A stretch of DNA of 64,000 nucleotides from Rhinopithecus roxellana (GCF_007565055.1 NC_044560.1:83953295-84017294); one strand, 5' to 3'; counted from the stretch's first letter, positions 47,765 through 58,988 are shown. Program-made: numbers and translations. The notes: generated by a model not told the origin, from the sequence alone.

Positions 47765-48130
47765 AACAGGTGGTATGGTGGCTCTCACCTGTAATTCCAG
47801 CACTTTGGGAAGCTGAGGTGGGAGAATTGCCTGAGGCCATGAGTTTGAGACCAGCCTGGACAATCTAGTGAGACTTGGTCTCTGCTAATAATAAAATTAG
47901 CCAGGCATGATGGTGCACTCCAGTAGTTCCAGCTACTTGGGGGGTTGAGGTGGAAAGATTGCTCGAGCCCAGGAGTTTGAGGCCGCAGCCAGCTATGATT
48001 GCGCCACTGTGGTTGAGATGGAAGGATTCTATGAGCCCAGGAGTTCAAGGCTATAGCCAGGTATGATGATGTCACTGCACTCCAGCCTGAGTGACAGAGC
48101 AACACCTTGTCTCTGAAAAAAAAAAAAAAA
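47765..48130 (+). mobile_element. AluJ with internal 69-bp duplication
   Basis: The right arm segment around GAGCCCAGGAGTTTGAGGC occurs twice, at about 47941-48009 and 48010-48078, diverged. Confidence 0.82.
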
Positions 48131-48221
48131 ATCCACACCTGACCTCACATGACAGGTCTCAGTCAAAACACAGACATACAACAGTTTTTTCAGCATCTCC
48201 AGGTATTATTTTGCTGATGCA

Positions 48222-48261
48222 TTTAATGGTACTGTATTAATGGTATGTATTAATGGTATGT
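48222..48261 (+). repeat. 13-15-bp tandem repeat, three copies
   Basis: TTTAATGGTACTGTA, TTAATGGTATGTA, TTAATGGTATGTC. Confidence 0.8.
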
Positions 48262-48279
48262 CATTTTTTTACTGTTAAG

Positions 48280-48650
48280 TGTTTATATGTGAATAAGTGT
48301 AAGAAAAATGATGCAGCATATAAATTCTGAGTCATGAATGATGGTGACGCCGAACAACCACAGATTTTCCAGATGGGTATCTAAGTGACACTTTTGTTTT
48401 CCCATGATTCAGTATACTCAAACTTGGTTTTGTGCACAGAATTATTTAAAATATTGTATAAAATTACCTTCAGGTTATGTGTATAAGGTCTATGTAAAAC
48501 ATAAATGCATTTATGTTTAGACTTGGGTCCCATCCCCAAGATATCTCATTAAGTATGTGCAAATATTCCAAAATCTGAAAATGATCCAAAATCTGAAATA
48601 CTGCTGGTCCCAAGCATTTTGCATTAGGGATACTCAACCTGTATCTCATT
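48280..48650 (-). mobile_element. Tigger/MER-type DNA transposon remnant
   Basis: GACTTGGGTCCCATCCCCAAG, CCAAAATCTGAAA and TTAGGGATACTCAACCTG are the complement of a common TcMar-Tigger nonautonomous consensus; exact subfamily not named. Confidence 0.65.
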
Positions 48651-48797
48651 AGTGAGTATGGGGAGAATAAACTGAGCACAACTCAGCTCTTCCTCCTTTT
48701 CTCTCTTTCAAATGTGCCTGCCCTTAAGCAGCACGATTCCTCCATGTTCTATTAATACATTTCCCACAGTCTAGCCCTCACAGAGAGGACTATGATT

Positions 48798-49086
48798 GGT
48801 CAGGCACAGTGGCTCACGCCTGTAATCCCAGCACTTTGGGAGACTGAGGTGGGTGGATCATTTGAGGTCAGGAGTTCAGCCTAGCCAACATGGTGAAACC
48901 CCATCTCTACTAAAAATACAAAAATTAGCTGGGTGTGGTGGCGGGCACCTGTAGTCCCAGCTACTTGAGAAGCTGAGGCAGTAGAATCTCTTGAACCAGG
49001 GAGGTGGAGGTTACAATGAGCCAAGATTATGCCACTTACACTCCAGCCTGGGTGACAGAGCGAGACTCCGTCTAAAAAAAATAAAA
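48798..49086 (+). mobile_element. AluS, first of pair
   Basis: Preceded by AGAGGACTATGA (48784-48795). Confidence 0.88.
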
Positions 49087-49398
49087 GGCCAGGCACGGTG
49101 GCGCACACCTGTAATCCCAGCAGTTTGGGAGGCTGTGGTGGGTGGTTCACCTTAGGTCAGGAGTTCAAGACCAGCCTGGCCAGCATGGTGAACCCCTGTC
49201 TCTACTAAAAATACCAAAAATTAGCTGGGCATGGTGGTGGGCACCTATAATTCCAGCTGTTTGGGAGGCTGAGGCAGGAGAATCATTTGAACTCGGGAGG
49301 CGGAGGTTGCAGTTAGCTGAGATTGTGCCATTACACTCCAGCCTAACAGTGAAACTCTGCCTAGAAAAAAAAGAAAAAGAAAAAAAAAAAGAAAGAAA
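49087..49398 (+). mobile_element. AluS, second of pair
   Basis: Follows the first without a gap. Followed by AGAGGACTATGA (49399-49410), the same duplication as before the first. Confidence 0.9.
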
Positions 49399-49414
49399 AG
49401 AGGACTATGACGAT

Positions 49415-50025
49415 TTTTTAGCACTGCCTAGGACCAGGTAGAAAAGTTTAACTTGGGGGTCCAGAATTCATAACCCCACTTTTATCTCAGTAAATGCATG
49501 TGTCAAGCAGCTTTGTCAGTAAAAAGGGTGATATTCTGATCTCCCTCTGCCTTACTTCTGTGGTTATCCCCTCAGTCGGGTCTAAACATGGGTGAGACCA
49601 TCCCAAAACCCAACAAATAATTTCTTATGGATGCTATGATTTGAATGACTCAGTTCCAACCAATTTCTATATCTGTGTCATTCTGCTCAAGACTTTAATT
49701 TCTGGCTTGGCTTGGATCTCCTGTTCATCCCTTGGCAATGGTGGAGAGGACCTTAATTGACAGTTCCCTCCAGACTACAGAGAATGGAAGAAGTAGTTTC
49801 CCAGAAGCAAATCGTGGTGATTTCCAAAATAAGAGGAAAGAGATACTGAGCAGGCAGAAACAACAGATGTCCTCTGCAGGGAACTATTGCAAAGGCCAAG
49901 GAGAAAGAAAATGAGGGCCTAGACTATGGAGGTAGAATTAATGGGACTTGACACCAGACCAGATGGGGATAAGAATGACTGAGTCGGGGGGCCAAGTGAC
50001 TTGGGGGGATGATGGTGCCATTAGT
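49415..50025. other. no recognisable feature
   Basis: Unique-looking intergenic sequence. Confidence 0.35.
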
Positions 50026-50029
50026 ATTC

Positions 50030-50120
50030 ATCTCATTCATTCATTAGCCGATTCATTCGACATACATTTAATGAGTATTTATTATGTGTCTAGTATTGTG
50101 CTAGATGTTAAGGCTCCAAT
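50030..50120 (+). mobile_element. L2/MIR-type fragment
   Basis: TTAATGAGTATTTATTATGTG, then GTGCTAGATGTTAAGG. Confidence 0.55.
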
Positions 50121-50250
50121 GGTGAGTAATAAGGGAAGGGTCAGTCTAGGCGCAGTGGCTCATGCCCGTAATCTCCACACTTTGGGAGGCCAAGGTGGGA
50201 GAATTGCTTGAGGCCAGGAGTTTGAGATCAGCCTGGACAACATGGCCTGA

Positions 50251-50531
50251 GCTTGAGCAGTGGGATATCCTGCCTGGGACTTTGACCCTAAGGGACAGAA
50301 AAGAAGGGGCAGGGCTGTTCTTGGTGGGGTGGTGAGAGTCCAGCAGCAGTGGGTGGACAAGTCTGTACTTGGTGGGGAGGTGAGAGTCCAGCAGTGGGTG
50401 GACAATTGGACTACTTAGATAGCAGTCATGGCTATCCAAGTAGTCTTTTCCTGTGCCGTGTCTTTGGCTGTGTTCTTAGCTTAACTGCTTTTGGTTTCTA
50501 CTCATGTTTGAAATTTGTGAGAACCCCAGAA
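50251..50531 (+). repeat. dispersed repeat, copy 1
   Basis: GACTTTGACCCTAAGGGACAG, GTTCTTGGTGGGG and CCGTGTCTTTGGCTGTG match 52557-52776 in order. It carries an extra internal copy of the CTTGGTGGGGAGGTGAGAG segment. Confidence 0.85.
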
Positions 50532-50714
50532 AAATTTTTAAAAATTAGCCTGGCATGATGGTATGCATCTTTGGTTCTAGCTGATAGAGCAGGAGTATCA
50601 CCATCTTGGACAAACACTGTCATTTTAAAATTCACCTTAATCAAAAACTGCCTAAATCCAAAGGGCATCAGCCTAATGGCTTAGGTCAGCATGACCATAA
50701 ACCACAAATAACAT

Positions 50715-50935
50715 CTCCAACCAGAAACATTCCAAACTCCTCCTCAACCAGAGACATGCTAGCCCCGAAATAACCCCCCTCCACCTGGGAAGATGCCAGC
50801 CCTGAGATAACCCCACACCTGCTGAAAAGATGTCAGCCCCAAGACAACCTCCCCTCTGCCCAGAACATTCCAATCCCGCCATAAACTTCTCCCCCACACA
50901 TAAACATTCCAAGTTTGTAATAAGCCCCCTCACCC
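50715..50935 (+). repeat. tandem repeats of about 37 bp in the LTR
   Basis: Successive units share (A)TAACC-CC-CC...GAAGATGCCAGCC or ACATTCCAA ends; about five diverged units. Confidence 0.75.
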
Positions 50936-51075
50936 TAAAACCGATATATACTCTTAGTCTGTAAGAGAAAGCGCTCCTGACCGAAATTGGCCAGAAGCTC
51001 TGCTCAGGATTTTTCTCTAAAATAAGCTTGTCTTTAAGGGGTTAAGTCATGTTTTGTGTTTCTTTCCTCTTTCTT

Positions 51076-51314
51076 TCTTGAGACGGAGTCTCGCTGTGTC
51101 GCCCAGGCTGGAGTGCAGCGGCTGGATCTCAGCCTCCCGAATAGCTGGGACTACAGGTGCCCGCCACCTCGCCCGGCTAGTTTTTTGTATTTTTTTAGTA
51201 GAGACGGGGTTTCACCGTGTTAGCCAGGATGGTCTCGATCTCCTGACCTCGTGATCTGCCCGTCTCGGCCTCCCAAAGTGCTGGGATTACAGGCTTGAGC
51301 CACCGTGCCTGGCC
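51076..51314 (-). mobile_element. AluY reversed with 48-bp deletion
   Basis: Flanked by TCTTTCCTCTTTCTT. Text passes from GGATCTCAG straight to CCTCCCGAATAG, a deletion between two CTCAG words. Confidence 0.9.
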
Positions 51315-51506
51315 TCTTTCCTCTTTCTTAACTCTTACACTAGCTACTTGGGAGGCTGAAGTATGGGAATCACTTGTGGCAGGAGGTTGAGGCTGCAGTG
51401 AACTATAATTAGGCCACTGCACTCCAGCCCAGGTGACAGAGCAAGACCCTGTCTCTAAAAACAAAACAAAAGCAAGATTTCCACCTTTAGAAAACTCTCC
51501 ACTTTG

Positions 51507-51809
51507 GGCTGGGCGCGGTGGTTCACACCTGTAATCCCAGCACTTTGGGAGGCCGAGGCGGGCGCATCACCTGAGGTCAGGAGTTTGAGACCAGCGTGAT
51601 CAACATGGTGAAACCCTGTCTCTACTAAAAATACCAAAATTAGCCAGTTGTGGTGGCGCATGCCTGTAATCCCAGCTACTCAGGAGGCTGAGGCAGGAGA
51701 ATCGCTTGAACCTGGGAGGCAGAGGTTGTAGTGAGCTGAGATTGCACCACTGCACTCTAGACTGGGTGACAGAGCGAGACACCATCTCAAGAAAAAAAGA
51801 AAAAGAAAA
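51507..51809 (+). mobile_element. AluS
   Basis: Duplications GAAAACTCTCCACTT. Confidence 0.9.
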
Positions 51810-52078
51810 AGAAAACTCTCCACTTCTACAGTCCACTTCTGCAGTCAAGGGGGAAAAAAAAATAAGATATTGATGGAGGCTGTGCTGGGGAAGGTACAGG
51901 CTTCAGTAATAATATAATAGAGGAGCCCCTAGCTCAGATTTGAGGGGAAATGATGTGAAAGTGAGAGGAAACCTTAAGAACAAGGAGGATTTGCTTAGAG
52001 AAGAGAGGGAAGAAGGGTATTCTAGACAAAGGGAATGGCATGTGCAAAGGTCTGGAGTCAAGAAAGATTAGGACAAGA

Positions 52079-52379
52079 GGCTGGGCATCGTGGCTCACGC
52101 CTGTAATCTCAACACTTTGGGAGACCAAGGTGGGCAGATCACCGGAGGTCAGGAGTTCAGGACCAGCCTGGCCAACATGGTGAAACCCCATCTCTACTAA
52201 AAATACAAAAATTAGCCACGTATGGTGGTGGGCATCTGTAATCCCAGCTACTCGGGAGGCTGAGGCATGAGAATCACTTGAACCTGGGAGGCGGAGGTTG
52301 CAGTGAGCCGAGATCGCGCCACTGCACTCCAGCCTGAGGGATAGAGCAAGACCCTGTCTCCGGAGGAAAAAAAAAAAGA
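52079..52379 (+). mobile_element. AluS
   Basis: Duplications AGAAAGATTA. Confidence 0.88.
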
Positions 52380-52556
52380 AAGAAAGATTATAGAAAGTTG
52401 AGGGGAACTGTGATATTCAGCAGAGGAACACCCCTCTTGTGTTGTGGAAACCCTTTACTGCAAGGAACTTGGGGAAAAACAGAGCCACCCTGAAGAAGCT
52501 GAAATGGCAGACTTTTGCCTGCCTTCTTGGCAACAGGGGAGTTAGCACGTGACCAG

Positions 52557-52776
52557 GCTTGGCCAGTGGGATGTCCTACCCAGGACTTTGACTCTTGAGG
52601 GAGAGAGAGGAAGGGACAGGACCTGTTCTTGGTGGGGAGGTGAGAGTCCAGCCACAGTGGGGGGACCGTGGACAGTGGTGGCTGTCCAGGTAGGCTTTTA
52701 CTGTGCCGTGTCTTTGGCTGTGTTCTTAGCCTAATTACTTTTGGTTCCTACTTATGTTTGGAATTGGTGAGAACCT
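52557..52776 (+). repeat. dispersed repeat, copy 2
   Basis: Copy without the internal duplication; continues to AATAAATTCCTTC near 52786, a possible poly(A) signal. LTR-like but unnamed. Confidence 0.8.
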
Positions 52777-52859
52777 CACAATATTCAATAAATTCCTTCA
52801 CTGCTTAGGTTTGCCACCAAGACTTCTGTTTGGTACAGAGTTGAAAGAGGGTCAGTCTG

Positions 52860-53200
52860 GCTGGAGTTACAACTCAAGAGGGTAAGGAAAGAAAAAAAGG
52901 GGGAGAGGAGATAGGGTCCTATAGGAAATTATCTTGGGGGCTTTTGTGGGAGGCTTTGCTTTCCAGAAAAAGGGATGCACAAGAAGAAAAACCCCCTTCC
53001 TGCCTGGCTCAGGGATGATGCAGCACTTAAAATGTAACAGCTATCTTGAGAGCAGGAGGGGAGAGCTGCGAGACTCAGAGGGAAGCTGACCTAGGGTCTG
53101 ACATCACTGAGCTGCTGAATTAAGCAACTCAGATGTCACCTTCTTCCACATTTCTTGTGATGAGAGATGAACCCCTAATGTTCAAGCCGCATCGATGTCG
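52860..53200. other. no recognisable feature
   Basis: Purine-rich near 52880-52915; otherwise unique-looking. Confidence 0.35.
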
Positions 53201-53219
53201 GTATTCTGATACCCACTGC

Positions 53220-53405
53220 CCAAAGCACCTTATGTGACACTGCAAGTCACTTAACTCTGCTGGGCCTCAATTTCTCTTCGCAAAATCAGGATGCCAATAC
53301 CCACTGCACAGGATTACTGTGAGTATCAGATTAGATAAAAGATGTAAAGTACTTAGCACGGTGCCCTACTCATGGTAAGCACTCAGTAAATGTTAACTAT
53401 TACTA
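53220..53405 (+). mobile_element. MIR
   Basis: CAAGTCACTTAACTCTGCTGG, GGATTACTGTGAGTATCAG, GGTAAGCACTCAGTAAATG. Confidence 0.8.
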
Positions 53406-53567
53406 CCTGTGTCAAAGACATAGAGGAGATGAGTTTGTTTTGTGGGAGGGTAGAGAGAAGAGAATGACGACTAAAAGCTGGGAAGCCAATACTTGAGGGG
53501 AAAGAAGTCAGAGAATGACTAGAGACTAAAGAAGAAAACCTGAAATTTCATTCTACCCACCACATCC

Positions 53568-53862
53568 TTTTTTTTTTTTTTGACATGGAGTCTCACTCTG
53601 TTGTCCAGGCTGGAGGGCAGTGGTGCCACCTTGGCTCACTGTAACCTCTGCCTCCCAGGTCCAAGCAGTTCTCCTGACTCAGCCCCCAGAATAGCAGGGA
53701 TTACAGGCACCTGCTACCATGCCTGGCTAATTTTTGTATTTTTAGTAGAGGTGGGAGTTCACCATGTTGGCCAGGTTAGTCTTGAACCCCTGACCTCAGA
53801 TGATCCGCCCACCTTAGCCTCCCAAAGTGCTGGGATTACAGGTGTGAGCCACCGCGCACGGC
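53568..53862 (-). mobile_element. AluS reversed
   Basis: Flanked by CCACCACAT. Confidence 0.87.
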
Positions 53863-53869
53863 CACCACA

Positions 53870-54166
53870 TTCTTTTTCTTTTCTGAAACGGAGTCTCACT
53901 CTGTTGCCCAGCCTGGAGTGCTGTGGCTCGATCTCAGCTCACTGCAACCTCCACCTCCTGGGTTCAAGCGATTCTCCTGCCTTAGCTTCCTGAGTAGCTA
54001 GGATTACAGGCACCCACCAACAGACTTGGCTAATTTTTTGTATTTTTAGTATAGATGGGTTTCACCACGTTGGCCAGGCTGGTCTTGAAATCCTGACCTC
54101 AAGTGATTCGCCCACCTTGGCCTCCCAAAGTGCTGGGATTACAAGCATAAGCCAATGCACTTGTCC
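53870..54166 (-). mobile_element. AluS reversed
   Basis: Follows the previous one within 10 bases, same orientation. Confidence 0.86.
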
Positions 54167-54169
54167 CAT

Positions 54170-54585
54170 TCTATCAATTTTTATCTGCCCTAGGTAAGGC
54201 CTTTATTGATCTCTCCTTCCTTCCCAAGCCTGGCCTTTGTCCCATCTCTTCACTTAACTGTGTTAAATGTGGGGTTCATGATATCAGCTTGACAATCTCA
54301 GATTCCTTCATTCAGGAATTCTCTGGATGTGTATCAAATATATCTCTTGGAGATACTCTCATTTCCAGGAGTTCCCAGTTGATATGCAAATTAGGCCTCT
54401 ATAGTTACTTCCAGACACTTGGAAACCGTGAGTAAAGCTTCTCCAGTCTGCCTCTCCTGTCTGTACTATTAACCACTATGCTATGTTGTCTCTCATATGT
54501 AGTGGGACACTGATTAGTGTTTATTGATTGAAATGATGAAGAAGGAGTGTTACCAAAGCCAAATAAAAAGTTTCAGGGAGTGTAT
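54170..54585. other. no recognisable feature
   Basis: Possible L2-like words near 54200-54260. No gene. Confidence 0.35.
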
Positions 54586-54589
54586 TAGT

Positions 54590-55300
54590 CAGCTTCAGCT
54601 AAGTTATATTGTAGTGACAAATAACCCCAAAATATCAGCTTACAGATAGGGTTACATGTTAGCTGCAGGCCAGTTATGTCTCTGCTATACACTGGGGATG
54701 CGGGCTGAAGGTTCTGTTCTTGGAAGAGAGGAAAAAGGTACACTGGTATGCTGGTATAACTTGCATTAGAGAAAGCTGATAGTGTATATCCCTTCCCTAC
54801 TTTGTGCTCAATGATGTCACATTGGTAGCTTGAAATCAGTCATGGTGGAAGTACTTATAGTACAACAAGTGGAAAATATTTTCCCTCCAGAAGAGCTGGT
54901 TGTTAAATGTTTACCAGCACAGGACTGGAAAAAAGGGAAAATGATGGAGATCTCGTTGGCCCTTAAACCTTCTGCCTAGAAATGGCACAGGCCATGGAAT
55001 TGCTACAGGTCACATGCACTCACACTGTACTTGTCAAAGCAAGTCTCATGGACAAGCTGCAGTCAATGGGGCCAGGGATGTACTTCTTCCACTGGGAGGG
55101 ACTCAGTAGGAGAGGCAGGGAATATTCATGAGCGATAACACAATCTGCCTTCGTGGAGGAGCCAAAGGTGAGGACTGAGAAAAGTCCCTTGGAATTGGCC
55201 TCAAGGAGTTTGCCCGTGACTGGGCAACATGAGAGCAGTTTCAGCTGAAGGAAGTGACTTTTATTGTACTCTTGCCTGTGGTGATGAGAGTTCTCCACAG
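54590..55300 (+). mobile_element. old interspersed repeat, unnamed
   Basis: TATTAGTCAGCTTCAGCTAAG, CAATGATGTCACATTGGTAGC and GAGCTGGTTGTTAAATG look like fossil repeat consensus. A 92-codon reverse frame here has no protein features. Confidence 0.4.
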
Positions 55301-55304
55301 ATTA

Positions 55305-55680
55305 ATTTTTAAAAGTTACCATTTACTGAGCAAGGATTGGTACCAAGCCCTGTGATCAGATCTCTACATATAGTCTCACTGAGTCATCACAATACTCTTG
55401 CTATGTCAAAACTTCTTTTTTTTTTTTTTTGAGATGGAGTCTTGCTCTGTTGCTGAGGCTGGAGTGCAGTGGTGCGATCTTGGCTCACTGTAATCTCCAC
55501 CTCCCAGGTTCAAGCAATTCCCCTGCCTCAGCCTCCTGAGTAGCTGGGACTACATGCACGTGCCACCACACCTGGCTAATTTGTCAGAATTATTACATCC
55601 CTATTTGATACATGGGAAAACTGAGGCTTAACTCAGCATGGTTAATTGGCTTGCTTGAAATCACACAGCTAGTGAAATCT
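55305..55680 (+). mobile_element. MIR/L2-type element split by an Alu
   Basis: TACCATTTACTGAGCAAGG before, then GGGAAAACTGAGGC and GAAATCACACAGCTAGTG after. Confidence 0.65.
55414..55580 (-). mobile_element. 5'-truncated Alu reversed
   Basis: Right part only. Flanked by TGTCA(A/G)AA. Confidence 0.85.
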
Positions 55681-55689
55681 CCCACCACA

Positions 55690-56362
55690 CAGCATTTTCT
55701 TTTGTGGCAGAGGCAGACTGTACTGTTTTCCACAAATATTTGATGTCTCTCCCTATGAAAGGATTATTTGTTTCTGTTCTGTTGAACTTGGGTGAGGGCA
55801 TATGACTTGCACTGGCCAATGAAATGCAAACAGAAGTATTGTGCATGACAATTCAAGGGAGAAGCTTTTGAGAGCCAGGGCAGGATTCACATGTTCTTTT
55901 GGCCTCAGCAGTTATGGCAGACTGTGTTGAGATGGAACCTCCACCAGACTGGGTCCCTGAGAGACAAACCACCTGCAGCAGAGCCCCCTGGTCAATCCAA
56001 ATGAGCATGTAGCATGAGCAAGGGTTTTATTTATTTTTATTTTTTATTTTTTTGAGATGGAGTCTCGCTCTGTCACCCAGGTTGGAGTGCAGTGGCACTA
56101 TCTCAGCTCACTGCAACCTCCGCCTCCCGGGTTAAAGCAGTTCTCCTGCCTCAGCCTCCCGAGTAGCTGGGATTACAGGCACATGCCACCATGCCTGGCT
56201 AATTTTTGTGTATTTAGTAGAGACAAGGTTTTGCCATGTTGGCCAGGCTGGTCTCGAACTCCTGACCTCAGATGATCCACCTGCCTTGGCCCCTCAAAGT
56301 GCTAGGATTATAGGCGTGAGCCACTGTGCCCAGCCTTATTTTGTTATTTTTAAGCTACAGAG
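55690..56362 (+). mobile_element. old interspersed repeat split by an Alu
   Basis: CTGGCCAATGAAATGCAAAC, GAGAGCCAGGGCAGGATTC, GCAGAGCCCCCTGGTC and GAGCATGTAGCATGAGC form a familiar consensus order; family name uncertain. Confidence 0.5.
56034..56333 (-). mobile_element. AluS reversed
   Basis: Tail complement of TTTTTATTTTT units, ending CCACTGTGCCCAGCC. Confidence 0.88.
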
Positions 56363-56364
56363 GT

Positions 56365-56915
56365 CCAGTAGCTTAAATTTTCCCTAGTTGTTTCTTCTGC
56401 AGCAAAACCTTACCCGTCCTAACTGTTCTATCCCTCGTGAGGGACAGACCAAGAGGCTGGACAGGAAGCTCTTGCTGAGTATGGCAAGACCTACTTACCT
56501 TGGACAGTAGAGATGTAGACTGAGTTCCAGGGGGTTTGTGGACTTTAAGTTTCAGTTGCCTACACAGACCAACTCCCTCCCACCTGGCAGAGTGCATCTC
56601 CCCTGTGCCTTTTTTGGGCTTCACAAACCCACTTGACCTAGGGCCCCTTCCCAATCTCTGTAACAATCTCTTCCTGTTCCTTTGTCTCCCGAACCACAAC
56701 CATGAGGTGTGGTTTTCTAAAGAACTGGCCAAGCCCAAGCCACCTGAACAAGCAAAGCCTTTCTACTACTGTTTTGAGGTCACTGTGGCCAAATTCTGAT
56801 TTCCATAAAAGTCACCAGCTTCCAAGAAAAGGCTTATGATATTAACAGCAACAAAAACACCCTCAACTGGGAAATGTTACATATTAGACACGGCCCGTGA
56901 GGAACTCCTTGTGGA
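56365..56915. other. no recognisable feature
   Basis: Unique-looking sequence. Reverse and forward frames of 121 and 87 codons show no known domain. Confidence 0.35.
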
Positions 56916-56920
56916 GGGAA

Positions 56921-56962
56921 TCAAAGTGCTGGGATTACAGGTGTGAGCCACCATGCCTGGCC
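56921..56962 (-). mobile_element. Alu 5' fragment reversed
   Basis: CAAAGTGCTGGGATTACAGG to CCATGCCTGGCC only. Confidence 0.7.
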
Positions 56963-56983
56963 TAAAATTTAATTTATAAATTA

Positions 56984-57281
56984 GGGCCAGGCATGGTGGC
57001 TCACAGCTGTAATCCCAGCACTTTGGGAGGCTGAGGAGGGAGGATTGCTTGAGGTCAAGAGTTTGAGACTAGCCTGGGCAACATGGTGAAACCACATCTC
57101 TACAAAAAACACAAAAATTAGCCAGGCATGGTGGCATGGACCTGTAGTGCTAGCTACTCGGGAGGGTTAAGTGGGAGGATCGCTTGAGCCTAGGGGGTTG
57201 AGGCTGCAGTGAGCTGTGATTGTGCCACTGTATTCCATCCTGGGCAACAGAATGAGACCTTGTCTCAAAAAGAAAAAAAAA
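56984..57281 (+). mobile_element. AluJ
   Basis: Flanked by AATTTATAAATTAG and AAATTACAAATTAG. Confidence 0.86.
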
Positions 57282-57659
57282 TTACAAATTAGGCACAGCA
57301 AGAGATTAATAACAATAACTAATAATAAAACAATTATAGCAATACACTATAATTATGTGAATATAATCCCTTTCTCTCTCAAAATATCTTACTGTGCTCT
57401 GCTCACCCTTGTTGTGATCTGTTGATCTGATAACTAGGACAGCTACTAAGCTATTAGCTGGTGGGTGGTATATACAGCATGGATATGCTGGACAAAGGGA
57501 TGATTCACATCCTGGGTGAGATGGCTCCAGATTTCATCATGCTGCTCATAAAAGCATGCAATTTACAACTTATGAGTTATTTATTTCTGGAATTTTCCCA
57601 TGTAATATTTTTGGATCACATTTGTCCTTGGGTAAGTGAAACTGCAGAAAGGGAAACTA

Positions 57660-58143
57660 GATAATAGGAAACTACTGTGGTTAGGAAACAGGCTCAGCTA
57701 CTATAACAGAGACTCCAAAATAACAATGACTTAGACAAGATAGGCGTTTCTTGCTTATGTCAAAACCCTGGCAGGCAAGCGGGAGTGGATATGGTGGCTC
57801 TACCATCAGGGAACCCTGGCTTTTTCTGTTCTCCTTGGTTTGACATCAACATGCAGCTTCCTTCCTGTGGTCCAAAAGGGCAGCTCCAGCTCCTACCATC
57901 ACTTCTGCATTTCAGCCAGGAGGAAGGAGTAACAGGGCAGTGGGGGATGTCCCCCTTCCCTCTAAAGGCATAACCTGGAATTACACCCACTACTTTCATT
58001 CTCATGGCACTGGCTGAAACTTAGTTACAAATGCCACAACTAGTGGCCAGCGTGCTGGGAAATGTAGTTTTTATTTTGGACAGACATATGCCTAGCCAAC
58101 AAGGTAGAATAGATGCTGGGGAACAATTAGCTGTGTGCAAAAG
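57660..58143 (+). mobile_element. old interspersed repeat, unnamed
   Basis: CTACTATAACAGAGACTCC, GCATTTCAGCCAGGAGGAAGG and GTGCTGGGAAATGTAGTTTTTA follow a consensus that I recognise but cannot name. Confidence 0.55.
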
Positions 58144-58388
58144 AGAGTTTACCTTTTGGAAAGATCTCTTGGGAGAAGGGTAGAGAAACGGCTGGATGGT
58201 AGGAGATCAGAGCCAAGGAAATAACCTGAACCAAGGCAGAGATATCCGGGATGGAGAGAAGTGGCAGAAGGCTTAGGAGATATGGAAGTTGAATGGACAG
58301 GATGTGTGACTAATTGGCTATACTTCTAATTAACTGTACTTATCATAGCCTGTATTTGTGCGATTAGCTATTTAATATCTCCCTCTCA

Positions 58389-58673
58389 GGCGGGGCTCAC
58401 ACCTGTAATCCCAGCACTTTGGGAGGCCGAGGTGGGCAGATCACGAGGTCAGGAGACAGAGACCATCCTGGTCAACATGGTGAAACCCCGTTTCCACTAA
58501 AAATACAAAAATTAGCTGGGTGTGGTGGTGTGTGCCTGTCATCAGGAGGCTGAGGCTCGAGAATCACTTGAACCCAGGAGGCGGAGGTTGCAGTGAGCCA
58601 AGATCATGCCACTGTACTCCAGCTTGGCGACAGAGTGACTCCATCTCAAAAAAAAAAAAAAAAAAAAAAAAAA
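58389..58673 (+). mobile_element. AluS, head shortened, first of pair
   Basis: Starts GGCGGGGCTCACACC. Preceded by ATCTCCCTCTC (58377-58387). Confidence 0.87.
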
Positions 58674-58988
58674 GGCTGGGCGCGGTGGCTCACACCTGTA
58701 ATCCCAACATTTTGGGAGGCCAAGGCGGGCAGATTACAAGGTTAGGAGTTTGAAACCAACCTGGCCAACATAGTGAAACCTCGTCTCTACTAAAAAAATA
58801 CAAAAAAAAATAGCCGGGCGTCGTGGTGGGCACCTTTAATCCCAGCTACTTGGGAGACTGAGGCAAGGAGAATAGCTTGAACCTGGGAGGCAGAGGTTGC
58901 AGTGAGCCAAGATTGCGCCACTGCACTCCAGCTCGAGCAACAGTGCAAGACTCTGTCTCAAAAAACAAAAACAAACAAACAAACAAAA
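58674..58988 (+). mobile_element. AluS, second of pair
   Basis: Followed by ATCTCCCTCTC (58989-58999), the same duplication as before the first Alu. Confidence 0.9.

Larger units (their letters stand above)
50582..51339 (+). mobile_element. solo LTR with 37-bp internal repeats
   Basis: Starts TGATAGAGCAGG and ends TTACA, with CTAGC on both sides (50577-50581 and 51340-51344). Has a TATA-like GATATATACTC (50942-50952) and an AAAATAAG poly(A)-like signal near 51020. About 505 bp once the inner AluY is removed. No coding part; it inserted into the old Alu. Confidence 0.8.
50146..51472 (+). mobile_element. old Alu broken by two insertions
   Basis: Left arm 50146-50245, middle 50532-50581 (AAAAATTAGCCTGGCATGATG), and right end about 51345-51472 (TACTTGGGAGGCTGAAG to CCTGTCTCTAAAAAC). 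The gaps are filled by a repeat shared with 52557-52776 and by a solo LTR. Confidence 0.8.

Noticed and set aside
50582..51339. Endogenous retrovirus with genes
   Set aside because: Only an LTR is present, bracketed directly by target duplications; no internal retroviral coding sequence on either side.
55020..55298. 92-codon reverse frame with a histidine-rich start
   Set aside because: It falls in fossil-repeat-like sequence and has no protein family features.
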